A stretch of DNA of 64,000 nt from UBA2377 sp964429385 (GTDB lineage Bacteria; Verrucomicrobiota; Verrucomicrobiia; Opitutales; Opitutaceae), in contig CAYSBR010000010.1 in NCBI GenBank assembly GCA_964429385.1, positions 28,976-92,975 on the forward strand, in the 5' to 3' direction. Below the pieces are notes generated by a model. That model made no database searches. It saw only the letters and a program-made list of their open reading frames with translations, and was not told the origin of the DNA. Positions 24,634 through 33,185 of the stretch are shown here, one piece after another. Within the stretch, counting starts at the first letter, position 1. Each line of letters opens with the position of its first letter. A program made the translations under genes and the position numbers.

Positions 24634-24827
24634 TGCAGGGTATAAGTTGGCCAGAAGCGTCTGGCCGCAGCCGGAGCTGACAAGCGAAATTACCGCACCG
24701 TCCTGCACTCCCGCCTCCACTGGCCGGACCGGGGGCAACTCAATGCCCGGTCGCATCAAAATGAAACGCGCCCACCCGCAGACTTGCCGCGCCCCCGCCC
24801 CCGCCTAGGCTAGGCGGTACTCCTCTC

Positions 24828-25577
24828 ATGAAAAAGATTCTCCTCTTCGCCACCGTCATCCTCGTGGTCCTCGCCCTCGCGTTCTACATCGGCCTCACCT
24901 ATTTCCTGGGCTCGATCGTGAAGACGGGAGTGAATACCTTCGGTCCCAAGCTCACGCAGACGCGTGTCGAGCTCGGCGGTGCCACCCTCTCCCCCCTCTC
25001 CGGCTCCGGCACCCTCAGCGGTTTTGCCGTGGGCAACCCCAAGGGCTGGAGCGAGGGCAACGCGTTCTACCTCGGCAAGGTCCATGTGGACCTGGAGCCG
25101 TTTTCCATCTTCCGCGACCACATCGTGATCAACGAGATCATCATCGATCAGCCCGAGTTCCTTTACGAAACCAAGCTCGTCTCCAGCAACATCAAGGACC
25201 TGCTGAAGAGCATCGAAACCTTCACCGGCGGCAGCCAGGCGCCCAGGACCGAAGGCGGCAAGCCCATCAAATTCGTGGTGAAGAAATTCAAGCTCACCAA
25301 CGGCAAGGCCGTCCTCGGCATGGGCCCGACCGCCGTGCCTGTCTCCCTCCCTCCCATTTCCATCACCGACCTCGGCGTGAAGGAAGGCGGCATCACCCCC
25401 GACCAGATCGCCGCTATTTTGATGCAACGGGTGCTGGGCGACATCGTCACCGCCACCGCGCAGGCCGCCCTGCAGGTCGGCTCGACCAGCGGCGCCAATC
25501 TCTCTGAGGCGGCCGGTGAGGCCACCCGCAAAGCCGGTGAAAGCGTGAAGAAGCTCTTTGGCGGCGGCGAAAAATAA
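24828..25577 (+). CDS. Membrane-anchored AsmA-like hypothetical protein
   Basis: 249 residues with one N-terminal membrane helix (ILLFATVILVVLALAFYIG) and a periplasmic beta-rich part (LTQTRVELGGATLSPLSGS, then LGKVHVDLEPFSIFRDHI) that resembles the beginning of AsmA/DUF748-type lipid-transfer-like proteins. The C-terminal 60 residues are Ala/Gly-rich. Much shorter than AsmA. Envelope role is inference. Leader reads CTCCTCTC before ATG. Confidence 0.65.
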   Translation: MKKILLFATVILVVLALAFYIGLTYFLGSIVKTGVNTFGPKLTQTRVELGGATLSPLSGSGTLSGFAVGNPKGWSEGNAFYLGKVHVDLEPFSIFRDHIVINEIIIDQPEFLYETKLVSSNIKDLLKSIETFTGGSQAPRTEGGKPIKFVVKKFKLTNGKAVLGMGPTAVPVSLPPISITDLGVKEGGITPDQIAAILMQRVLGDIVTATAQAALQVGSTSGANLSEAAGEATRKAGESVKKLFGGGEK

Positions 25578-25601
25578 GACGACCCTCCAACTGGCCACCC
25601 G

Positions 25602-26261
25602 ATGAAAATCACCTACTACCTGGAAATCTTCTCCTCGTGGTGCCACTACGTGGAGCCCGTCTGGGCCGAACTCAAAACCCGTTACGCCGGGCGCGCCGAA
25701 TTTGAGTGGAAATTCGCCCTGATGCGCCCGGAGGACTTTCCCGCCTCCCGCGCGCAGTGCGACTGGTTCTATCGCCGCAGCGGCGGCACCGTCATGCGCA
25801 CCCCCTACGTGCTCGACTCCGGCTGGTTCGAACCGGCGCGCAAGGGCCGTTATGAAGCACCCGCGCTCGTCGCCGAGGCGGGCCGGACGCTCGGTGTGAC
25901 CGATGACCGCATCCGGCTCGCCCTCGCCCAGGCCGCGCTGCGTGAAGGCCGGAAGATCGGTGACCTGAAGCTCGCCACCGCCCTCGGCGCCAAGGCCGCC
26001 CGCCTCGACGTGCGCAGACTGCAAAAGGTCGCGGAATCCGCCGCCGTGCACGACCGCGTGGCCGCCTCCACCGCGGAGTTCTTCGCTCACCAAATCAACC
26101 AGCGACCGGCCTTCATCCTGACCAGCGCGATCGGGGATAAGGCCGTCTTCTCCGGTCTGGTGCGCCTCGAACCGCTGGTCGCCACCATTGAGGCCATGCT
26201 GGCCGACGCTGCGGCCTACGCCGCGCACGCCGCCCACCACGGCCCCCCGCCCACCGCCTGA
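25602..26261 (+). CDS. DsbA-family thioredoxin-fold protein
   Basis: 219 residues without a signal peptide. The N-terminal YYLEIFSSWCHYVEP has one cysteine in the position of the DsbA CxxC, giving SWCHY. A helical insert and the cis-Pro segment NQRPAFILT follow. Resembles FrnE or hydroxychromene isomerase-type members that act on small molecules. Redox function is doubtful with a single cysteine; glutathione-linked isomerisation is possible. Starts 24 bases after the AsmA-like gene. Confidence 0.75.
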   Translation: MKITYYLEIFSSWCHYVEPVWAELKTRYAGRAEFEWKFALMRPEDFPASRAQCDWFYRRSGGTVMRTPYVLDSGWFEPARKGRYEAPALVAEAGRTLGVTDDRIRLALAQAALREGRKIGDLKLATALGAKAARLDVRRLQKVAESAAVHDRVAASTAEFFAHQINQRPAFILTSAIGDKAVFSGLVRLEPLVATIEAMLADAAAYAAHAAHHGPPPTA

Positions 26262-26480
26262 GCCTGGGCAGTTCAATTGGGGCCACGTGAGGCACGGATT
26301 GAATGAAGATTATCCGTCAGAAAGACGTGTATCCGTCCGGTGACTCTGGCCCTCCGCGAAGGCTTATCATGCTCCGGATCATCAGGACCCATCTGTATCG
26401 TCAGTGGCTTGCTTTTGCCTGAATCCGATTGAGCGCAATTGACGCGCCATCCGCACCGTGCAGGCTCACCGCCTTTCCCC

Positions 26481-27587
26481 ATGCCACGCCAAGTCCTCGT
26501 CGGCCTCATCGGCTGCGGCACCATCAGCGAAGCCTACTTCGCCGGATGCCGCCGCTACGATATCCTCAAGATCACCGCCTGTGCGGACCTCGACCCGGCC
26601 CGGGCCCGGGAGAAAGCCGCCAAGCACGGCGTGCGCGCCTGCACGGTGGATGAACTCCTGGCCGATCCCGCCATTGAGATCGTCATCAACCTGACCATTC
26701 CGCAGGCCCACGCTCCGATCAACACGCGCATCCTGCGCGCCGGCAAACATGCCTACGTCGAGAAACCCTTCGCCCTCGACGTGCGGGAGAGCCGCCGCGT
26801 TCTCACCCTCGCCCGCCGCAAGAAACTGCTCGTGGGCAGCGCGCCCGACACCTTTCTCGGCGGCGGCATCCAGACCGCCCGCCAGCTCCTCGACGACGGC
26901 GCCATCGGCCGACCGGTCGCCGCCACGGCCTACTGCATGGGCCCCGGCCATGAATCGTGGCACCCCGCCCCCGAGTTTTATTACAAGCAGGGCGGCGGGC
27001 CGATGTTCGACATGGGCCCCTACTATCTCACCGCGCTCGTCAACCTCCTCGGGCCGGTCCGCCGCGTGAGCGGTTCGGCCCGCGCCTCCTTTGCCCAGCG
27101 CACCATCACCAGCCAGCCGCTGGCCGGGAAAAAAGTGAAGGTCGAGGTGCCCACGCATTATTCCGGCACCCTGGACTTCGCCAGCGGCGCCATCGTCACC
27201 CTCATCATGAGCTTCGACGTGTGGCCCGGTCCGCCCCAGCCCGCCATCACGATCCACGGCACCGAAGGCACGATGCTCGTGCCGGACCCCAACACCTTCA
27301 CCGGTCCCGTGCAGGTCAGGCTCGCCAAGGAAGCCGAGTTCACCGCCCGCCCGCTCACCCACTCCGACCAGCGCCTGCGCGGCACCGGCGTGGCCGACAT
27401 GGCTTATTCGCTGCTGCGCCGCCGCCGGCCCCACCGCTGCCATGGTGATCTCGCCCATCATGTGATCGAGGTCATGGCCGCCGTGGAAAGATCCTCCCGC
27501 AGTGGCCGCCATGTGCGCATCGCTTCCACCGTGCGCCGCCCCGCCCTGCTCCCGCCGCAGCTGCCCCTCAACGTCCTCGATCCCTGA
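26481..27587 (+). CDS. Gfo/Idh/MocA family oxidoreductase
   Basis: 368 residues. Rossmann motif LIGCGTISEAYF, active-site motif AYVEKPFALDVRESRR (the Lys is the usual catalytic residue), and C-terminal domain with GGGPMFDMGPYYLTALV. Probable sugar or cyclitol dehydrogenase, substrate unknown. Start at MPRQVLVGL. It overlaps the following GNAT gene by one base (TGATG), so the two are probably translated together; 219 bases upstream contain nothing I recognise. Confidence 0.9.
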   Translation: MPRQVLVGLIGCGTISEAYFAGCRRYDILKITACADLDPARAREKAAKHGVRACTVDELLADPAIEIVINLTIPQAHAPINTRILRAGKHAYVEKPFALDVRESRRVLTLARRKKLLVGSAPDTFLGGGIQTARQLLDDGAIGRPVAATAYCMGPGHESWHPAPEFYYKQGGGPMFDMGPYYLTALVNLLGPVRRVSGSARASFAQRTITSQPLAGKKVKVEVPTHYSGTLDFASGAIVTLIMSFDVWPGPPQPAITIHGTEGTMLVPDPNTFTGPVQVRLAKEAEFTARPLTHSDQRLRGTGVADMAYSLLRRRRPHRCHGDLAHHVIEVMAAVERSSRSGRHVRIASTVRRPALLPPQLPLNVLDP

Positions 27588-27871
27588 TGAACGCCCTGCC
27601 GACCGTGCGGCATCTCGTGGACGAACGTCGTTACGAGATCGGCGCCAGCCCGCTCACTGCCGTGCTCGAATACGAAAAGGCCGGAGACCGCATCACCATC
27701 ACCCACACCTTCGTGCCCCCCGCGCTGCGCGGCCAGGGCTTGGCGGAAGCCTTGGTGCGCACCGCCCTCGCCGACGCCCGGGCCGCCGGATACAAAGTCG
27801 TGCCCGCCTGCTCCTACGTCGCCCGCTTCATCGAGCGCCATCAGGAATACCAGCCGCTGCTGGCCGAGTGA
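27587..27871 (+). CDS. YjdJ-type GNAT acetyltransferase-like protein
   Basis: 94 residues. This one-domain GNAT variant has the acetyl-CoA loop in VPPALRGQGLAEALV and the conserved end PACSYVARFIERHQEYQPLL. The family acetylates unknown targets and lacks the longer arms of ordinary GNATs. Start overlaps the oxidoreductase stop by one base. Confidence 0.85.
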   Translation: MNALPTVRHLVDERRYEIGASPLTAVLEYEKAGDRITITHTFVPPALRGQGLAEALVRTALADARAAGYKVVPACSYVARFIERHQEYQPLLAE

Positions 27872-27927
27872 TCAGGATCGGACAGAGCTCCTCATTTCCC
27901 TTCTTTTGCACGGTGACCCATTTCACT

Positions 27928-27997
27928 GTAGCCGGGGTCGCTGACCCAAGGAGGCCTCAGTGAGGCCGCCTCCTCTACGTCCTCAGCTCAAGCTGAG
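27928..27997. repeat. Compound palindromic element
   Basis: An outer GTAG/CTAC pair (27928-27931, 27975-27978) encloses two perfect hairpins, GGGTC/GACCC (27935-27947) and GGCCTC/GAGGCC (27953-27967). A third hairpin, CTCAGCT/AGCTGAG, lies at 27982-27997. It sits between convergent genes and could stop transcription from both sides. Confidence 0.65.
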
Positions 27998-28056
27998 CAT
28001 GACCTAACTTTGGTGTGTTTCGGACCTTTCGTGGTTTCCCACCGGCTTGCGCTCGC

Positions 28057-28365
28057 TCAGGCCGTCTTCTCCGCATCGCGCAGGATCTTCGCATCCACCA
28101 CGAAGGGACCCGCGGGCAGGACCGAAGCCACGCAGAGGATGAGCAAGCGGCGCCAGGACCAGTTGTGATCCAGCGTCGCCTGCACCGCCGCCCAGAGATA
28201 GAGCAGGAACAGGATCCCGTGCGCCATGCCGGTGACACGCACGGCTCCGGGCATGTCGGCAAAATACTTCAGCGGCATCGCGACCCCCAGCAACGCCAGG
28301 AAGGATACGCCTTCCCAGAAACCGATGACACGCAGACGCCCGATGCTGGTCTTGATCCATTCCAT
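28057..28365 (-). CDS. DUF3817 integral membrane protein
   Basis: 102 residues: IGRLRVIGFWEGVSFLALLG near the start, GMAHGILFLLYLWAA in the middle and LLILCVASVLPAGPFVVDAK near the end. The three hydrophobic spans and the W-E-G-x-S motif are diagnostic of DUF3817 (YdzA-like). Function unknown. Single gene on its strand, 34 bases downstream of the methyltransferase stop. Confidence 0.88.
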   Translation of the reverse strand: MEWIKTSIGRLRVIGFWEGVSFLALLGVAMPLKYFADMPGAVRVTGMAHGILFLLYLWAAVQATLDHNWSWRRLLILCVASVLPAGPFVVDAKILRDAEKTA

Positions 28366-28398
28366 AGGCGGTCAAGGGCAATCATCGAGGCGGCGCAG

Positions 28399-29115
28399 TC
28401 AAGCGCCGCGCGTTGATTTCCGCCGGCCGGTCACGAGCCAGTCCCAAGGCGGCTCCTGCCCGCGCGGCGGCCGCGTGATGCCCTCGTCGCTCCACGGATA
28501 CCAGACCTTGCGCACCGCGACATCATCCAGCCCGGCCCCCTCCGCCAGCTTCACCGCGCCCGCGGCCGTGAAGAAACGCTGGCGCCGGTCGTTGCGCTGC
28601 ACGACCGCGGTGTCGCGCCGCACCGGCGCCGGACGCCCGGCCCGGAACGCCGTCACCGCATCGTGGCTCTCCAGCGCCGGCTGCACCAGCAGCACGCGAC
28701 CGCCCGGCTTCGCACAGCCCGCCACACCGCGCGCCGCGCGACGGCAGGCCGGCAGCGAAACAAATGTGATCACGTTGGAGCACACCACGAGATCGCCGCG
28801 CCGCCGCAACTCCGCCGGCAGTGCCAGCACATCGCCCTGCCGCCAGGCAATGGCCTCCTGTCCCCGGCACAGGCGCTGGGCGATGCGCAGCATCTGCTCC
28901 GAATGATCCAGCCCGGTTTTATCCCCGAAGGCCGGACCATATTTGCGGAAGAACGAGCCGATGCCGCAGCCAACATCCACGACTGATTTCCGCCCCTTCA
29001 GCAGCCCCTCCCGGCGCAGCCAGCCCGCGATGACGCCACGCCGTTCGCGCACAAAAATATCACACACCTCCTGCGCATACACGCGGGCCAGCCGATCCCA
29101 GTCATTCGCATCCAT
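28399..29115 (-). CDS. Class I SAM-dependent methyltransferase
   Basis: 238 residues. Motif I VVDVGCGIGSFF near residue 65 binds SAM. GLDHSEQML and DLVVCSNVITF follow as motifs II and post-II. Resembles small-molecule or quinone-type methyltransferases. Nothing nearby identifies the substrate. Divergent from the M55 peptidase gene. Confidence 0.85.
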   Translation of the reverse strand: MDANDWDRLARVYAQEVCDIFVRERRGVIAGWLRREGLLKGRKSVVDVGCGIGSFFRKYGPAFGDKTGLDHSEQMLRIAQRLCRGQEAIAWRQGDVLALPAELRRRGDLVVCSNVITFVSLPACRRAARGVAGCAKPGGRVLLVQPALESHDAVTAFRAGRPAPVRRDTAVVQRNDRRQRFFTAAGAVKLAEGAGLDDVAVRKVWYPWSDEGITRPPRGQEPPWDWLVTGRRKSTRGA

Positions 29116-29213
29116 GCGTGATCGTTTTTTCCATGCGCCGGAAGTTCAACCCCCGTTTCGGATAAATTACTTCGTCGCAAAAAATCGCACCGCCGCCACA
29201 CTGCCTGCATCCG

Positions 29214-30041
29214 ATGAAATTCTGCATCGTCACCGACATGGAAGGCCTGGCCGGCGTCAATCATTGGGACCAATGCTACGCGACCGACGATCATGCGCCG
29301 GCCTATCTCCACGGCCTCGCGCAGCTCGCCGCCGACACCCACGCCACCATCGCCGGCTGCTTTGATGCCGGCGCCACCGAAGTCGTCGTGTGGGACGGCC
29401 ACGGGCGCAACCGTCAGCAGGCCTTCACCCGCGTCGGGCTCGATCCGCGCGCCACGTTGCGCCGCATCCTCCCCGGCGCGCCGTTGGTGTTTGAAGATCT
29501 GGACGCTTCCGTCGCCGGCGTGCTGATGGTCGGCCAGCACGCCATGGCCGGCACGCTCCATGGCTTCCTCGACCACACGCAGTGCCCCAAGGAAATCTGC
29601 CGCTATCTCATCAACGGAGAGGAACACGGCGAGTTGAGCCAGTTCGCCCTTTATGCGGGCGCGTTCGCCGTGCCACTGCTGCATGTGTCGGGCGACGAAG
29701 CGCTCTGCGCCGAAGCCCGGCGTCTGTTCCCCTGGGTCGCCACCACCGCCACAAAGCGCGGCGCAGGCTGGGCGGCCTGTGAGCTTTACCCCGTGGATAA
29801 TGTGCGCGCGAAAATCCGCCGCGATGTCGCCACCGCCATCCATCACCGTGCAACCGCCCGAGTCTGGCACCGGCCCATGCCTGCGGAAATCGTCGTGGAG
29901 TATGCCTGGAGCGAACTGGCCGACCGGTTGGCGGCGGTACCCGGCGTGCACCGCCGCCAGGCCCGGTCCGTGGCCTGGCGCATCGCCGATCCGCGCTTCA
30001 TCTACAACTGGCCTTCCCCGGACTGGCATCCGGCGGACTGA
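29214..30041 (+). CDS. M55 D-aminopeptidase (DppA-like)
   Basis: 275 residues. The metal-binding start KFCIVTDMEGLAGV has Asp8 and Glu10; further ligands are His63 in WDGHGRN, His109 in GQHAMAGT and a Glu in INGEEHGEL. The family (Bacillus DppA) releases D-Ala from small peptides as a ten-mer zinc enzyme. Possibly works with wall recycling such as NamZ at 9.4 kb. No signal peptide. Single gene. Confidence 0.9.
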   Translation: MKFCIVTDMEGLAGVNHWDQCYATDDHAPAYLHGLAQLAADTHATIAGCFDAGATEVVVWDGHGRNRQQAFTRVGLDPRATLRRILPGAPLVFEDLDASVAGVLMVGQHAMAGTLHGFLDHTQCPKEICRYLINGEEHGELSQFALYAGAFAVPLLHVSGDEALCAEARRLFPWVATTATKRGAGWAACELYPVDNVRAKIRRDVATAIHHRATARVWHRPMPAEIVVEYAWSELADRLAAVPGVHRRQARSVAWRIADPRFIYNWPSPDWHPAD

Positions 30042-30057
30042 CGCATAGCTTCCTCCC

Positions 30058-30192
30058 ATGAAATGGTCCCTCAAGCCCGGTCGGTTCTTCGGCATCGCGG
30101 GGCAGGCGCATTTCACCTTCCCGGCGCCACCCGCCTGCATCAACTGGCGCGCCACCGGTGAATGCGGCGCCCCCATCCCTCTCTCCCCATGA
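30058..30192 (+). pseudogene. Remnant of a site-2 protease (M50) N-terminus
   Basis: A 44-codon frame whose first 21 residues, MKWSLKPGRFFGIAGQAHFT, read like the start of M50 site-2 proteases (M-K-W-S-x-K-x-G-R-x-x-G-I then His and T-F). The rest, Pro- and Cys-rich, does not match, and the frame stops at the TGA that overlaps the Na/Pi transporter start. It may be a decayed gene end, or a short leader frame that couples translation. Similarity is by eye only. Confidence 0.35.
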
Positions 30193-31823
30193 TGATCGCG
30201 CAACTCCTCGGTGGCATCGGGCTTTTCCTGCTCGGCATGCTGCTGCTCACCGATGGGCTCCGGACCGCGGCCGGTGAGACTCTGAAACGCATACTGGTGC
30301 GCTTCACCGGCAATTCACGCGCCGCGTTCTTTTCCGGCTTCACCATCACCGCGCTCGTGCAGTCCTCGAGCGCCACCACGCTTGCGACCATCGGTTTCGT
30401 CAGCGCCGGCCTGCTTACGTTTTCCCAGTCCATCGGCATCATGCTCGGCGGCAGCGTCGGCACCACCACCACCGGCTGGCTGGTCTCGCTGCTCGGACTC
30501 AAGCTCAGCCTGGGCAAGATCGCCATGCCGCTCGTCGGCATCGGCGCCCTCATGCGGCTCGTGCTGAAGGACCGGCCGGCCGCGCTCGGCCTGGCGCTGG
30601 CCGGGTTCGGACTGATCTTCGTCGGCATCGAAACCCTGCAACAGGCCATGGGCGATGTCGCCTCGCTCGTGCGTCCGGAGAGTCTCCCCGGCTCATCGCT
30701 TGGCGGCCTTTTGCTGCTGGTGCTGATCGGCGCGGTCCTGACCGTCATCATGCAGGCCTCCAGCGCCGCCGTCGCCACCACCATCACGGCCTACCACGCC
30801 GGCACGCTGCACCTCGAACAGGCGCTCGCCCTTGTCATCGGCGCCAGCATCGGCACCACCGCCACCTCCGCACTCGCCGCCATGGGCGCCAGCGTGCCCG
30901 CCCGCCGGACGGCGCTGGTGCATGTGTGCTTCAACACCTTCGCCGGTGGGCTCGGGCTGCTGATCATGCCGCTCTTCGTCTGGGCCGTGCGCCTGATCGC
31001 CGCCCCGCAGGGCGGGCCCGTGGGCGCATGGAGCATCGCCGTCTTTCACACCACCTTCCACCTGCTCGGCGCGCTCATCGTCCTGCCGGGAGTCCACCAC
31101 CTGTCCCGCCTCATCGTCCGGCTCATCCCGGATCGCGGTCCCGCGCTCACCCGGCATCTTGATGAGTCGCTCATCCAGATTCCTGAGGTGGCGCTCGAGG
31201 CGTTGCGTCGCGCCCTGGTCGAATGCGCCGGCAGTCTCTCCGCCTGGATCCGCGACAAGATCGAACCGGTGCCCGGCACCCAGCCCGTCAGCCTCGTCGC
31301 CGTGCGTCTCGCCCTGCGCGAGACCTCTGATTTTCTCGCCCGCATCCCCGCCTCCCCCTCCAAGGAAAACGCGACGCGCGACACTCCGCGCCTCGCCCTG
31401 GTGCATGCGCTGGATCATCTGGAGCGGCTCACGGAGGAGTTATCCCGCATTCCCGCGCGGCCGCTCGGAGCGGATCGGGATCGCATCGCCGCCGCCTTGG
31501 ACAAGCTTCACGCGCTCCTGACCGCAGTCGCACCCGCGCTCACGGCGGATGACCCGCAACCCGCCCTCGCCACGATCGGACAGCTTTCGCGCGAGCTCGC
31601 GGACGTGCGCCGCACCGGGCGGCACGCCCTCTTGCAGGCCACGGCCGATGCCCGGCTCTCGCCCGAAACCGCCGACTTTCTCCTCGATCAGGTACGCTGG
31701 ATGGATACCGCCGCCTACCATCTGTGGCGGGCGGTGCACCATCTGCACTTCGCGCAGAATAGCGACGAAGCGGAAGCCTCCGCCGCCATCCCCGCCGGAC
31801 GCCCGCTCTGGCCGGAGAATTGA
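30189..31823 (+). CDS. Na/phosphate cotransporter family protein with PhoU-like tail
   Basis: 544 residues. The two inverted transport repeats each carry the Q-S-S-S/Q-A-S-S hairpin (ALVQSSSATTLATIG, VIMQASSAAVATTI). About eight membrane segments fill residues 1-330; the last 200 residues are helical and PhoU-like (ALVECAGSLSAWIRDKIE, ALDHLERLTEEL). Likely phosphate uptake or export with sodium. The start lies at ATGATG; the first ATG overlaps the stop of a short upstream frame. Confidence 0.9.
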   Translation: MMIAQLLGGIGLFLLGMLLLTDGLRTAAGETLKRILVRFTGNSRAAFFSGFTITALVQSSSATTLATIGFVSAGLLTFSQSIGIMLGGSVGTTTTGWLVSLLGLKLSLGKIAMPLVGIGALMRLVLKDRPAALGLALAGFGLIFVGIETLQQAMGDVASLVRPESLPGSSLGGLLLLVLIGAVLTVIMQASSAAVATTITAYHAGTLHLEQALALVIGASIGTTATSALAAMGASVPARRTALVHVCFNTFAGGLGLLIMPLFVWAVRLIAAPQGGPVGAWSIAVFHTTFHLLGALIVLPGVHHLSRLIVRLIPDRGPALTRHLDESLIQIPEVALEALRRALVECAGSLSAWIRDKIEPVPGTQPVSLVAVRLALRETSDFLARIPASPSKENATRDTPRLALVHALDHLERLTEELSRIPARPLGADRDRIAAALDKLHALLTAVAPALTADDPQPALATIGQLSRELADVRRTGRHALLQATADARLSPETADFLLDQVRWMDTAAYHLWRAVHHLHFAQNSDEAEASAAIPAGRPLWPEN

Positions 31824-31930
31824 GACGGCGCATGCATTAACGCGGCTGCTGGCCGGGCTCCGGGCGTTACTGACTGCGATGGGCCACGCAAGGGATTTGC
31901 CCGCCTTCATCCGGCGGGGCACAAGCGGGC

Positions 31931-33154
31931 ATGTCCTTTTCCGCCGGCCAGCGCACCGCCCGCGAGGAAACCACTTTCCTCATCCTGATCGGGCTCAGCG
32001 CCTCCCATTTGCTCAACGATACGATCCAGTCGTTGCTGCCCTCCATCTATCCCCTGCTGAAGGATAACCATCAACTCAGCTTTTCCCAGATTGGGCTGAT
32101 CACGCTGGTGCTGCAACTCACGGCCTCGCTGCTCCAGCCTCTGGTCGGCAGCTACACGGACCGCCGGCCCCAGCCCTACTCACTGCCCGTCGGCATGGGC
32201 CTCACGCTCACCGGCCTGATCCTGCTCGCGCTGGCGGGCAACTACCCGCTGATCCTGGTCGCCTCCGCCCTCGTCGGCATCGGCTCATCCATCTTCCACC
32301 CCGAGGCCTCCCGCCTCGCGCGCCTGGCCTCGGGAGGACGGCACGGATTCGCCCAGGCCATTTTTCAGGTCGGCGGCAACCTCGGCAGCGCGCTGGGGCC
32401 GCTGCTCGCCGCGCTCGTGATCATGTCGCGCGGGCAGATTCACATCCTCTGGTTCACTCTCCTGGCCCTGGCCGGCATTCTCGTCCTCACCCGGGTCAGT
32501 CGCTGGTACAGCGAGCAACTTTCCCGGTTGCGCCGCACTCCCGCGACCGCCACGCCGCCCGCGCCACTCCCCTTCCCGCCTGGACGAACCCTGTTCATCC
32601 TCGGGGTGCTCGCCGTGCTGATCTTCTCCAAATATTTCTACCTGGCCTGCTTCACCAGCTACTACACGTTTTACCTGATCGAGTCTTTCGGCACCACCGC
32701 CCGGCACGCGCAATTCCTGCTCTTCCTCTTTCTCTTCGCGGTGGCGGCCGGCACGATTCTCGGCGGCCCCGTGGGCGATCGCTTCGGCCGCAAGTTCGTG
32801 ATCTGGTTCTCGATTCTCGGCGTCTCCCCTTTCGCCCTGCTCCTGCCCCATGCCGGCCTGATGGGAACCATTATCCTCAGCTCGATCATCGGCGTCATTC
32901 TCGCCTCCGCGTTTTCCGCCATTCTGGTCTATGCGCAGGAACTGGTGCCGGGAAAAGTCGGACTCGTCGGCGGACTCTTCTTCGGCTTCGCCTTCGGCAT
33001 GGCCGGCATCGGCTCGGCCCTGCTCGGCTGGATGGCCGACCACACGAGCGTGGCCCACATCTTCAAGCTTTGCGCCTACCTGCCTCTGATCGGGCTCCTC
33101 GCCGTATTCCTGCCCAATCTCGATCGCCTCACCCGCAGCGAAACGGCGCGTTGA
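31931..33154 (+). CDS. MFS efflux transporter, fosmidomycin-resistance (Fsr) type
   Basis: 407 residues with twelve predicted membrane segments. SASHLLNDTIQSLLPSIYPL near the N-terminus and GIGSSIFHPEASRLAR are hallmarks of Fsr-like carriers, a group that exports small molecules. A middle basic loop (SRWYSEQLSRLRR) separates the two six-helix halves. The actual substrate in this organism is unknown. Single gene. Confidence 0.9.
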   Translation: MSFSAGQRTAREETTFLILIGLSASHLLNDTIQSLLPSIYPLLKDNHQLSFSQIGLITLVLQLTASLLQPLVGSYTDRRPQPYSLPVGMGLTLTGLILLALAGNYPLILVASALVGIGSSIFHPEASRLARLASGGRHGFAQAIFQVGGNLGSALGPLLAALVIMSRGQIHILWFTLLALAGILVLTRVSRWYSEQLSRLRRTPATATPPAPLPFPPGRTLFILGVLAVLIFSKYFYLACFTSYYTFYLIESFGTTARHAQFLLFLFLFAVAAGTILGGPVGDRFGRKFVIWFSILGVSPFALLLPHAGLMGTIILSSIIGVILASAFSAILVYAQELVPGKVGLVGGLFFGFAFGMAGIGSALLGWMADHTSVAHIFKLCAYLPLIGLLAVFLPNLDRLTRSETAR

Positions 33155-33185
33155 GCAACGCCGCAACCGCCTTGATCTTCGCCGC

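Noticed and set aside
20521..24645. Two long + strand open frames (20521-22533 and 22720-24645)
   Set aside because: They are antisense shadows of parC and parE. Their translations are Val/Leu/Glu/Gly-rich with no recognisable motif.
31824..31930. A small gene between the Na/Pi transporter and the Fsr carrier
   Set aside because: Short frames only, without a start context or recognisable sequence; treated as a plain spacer.
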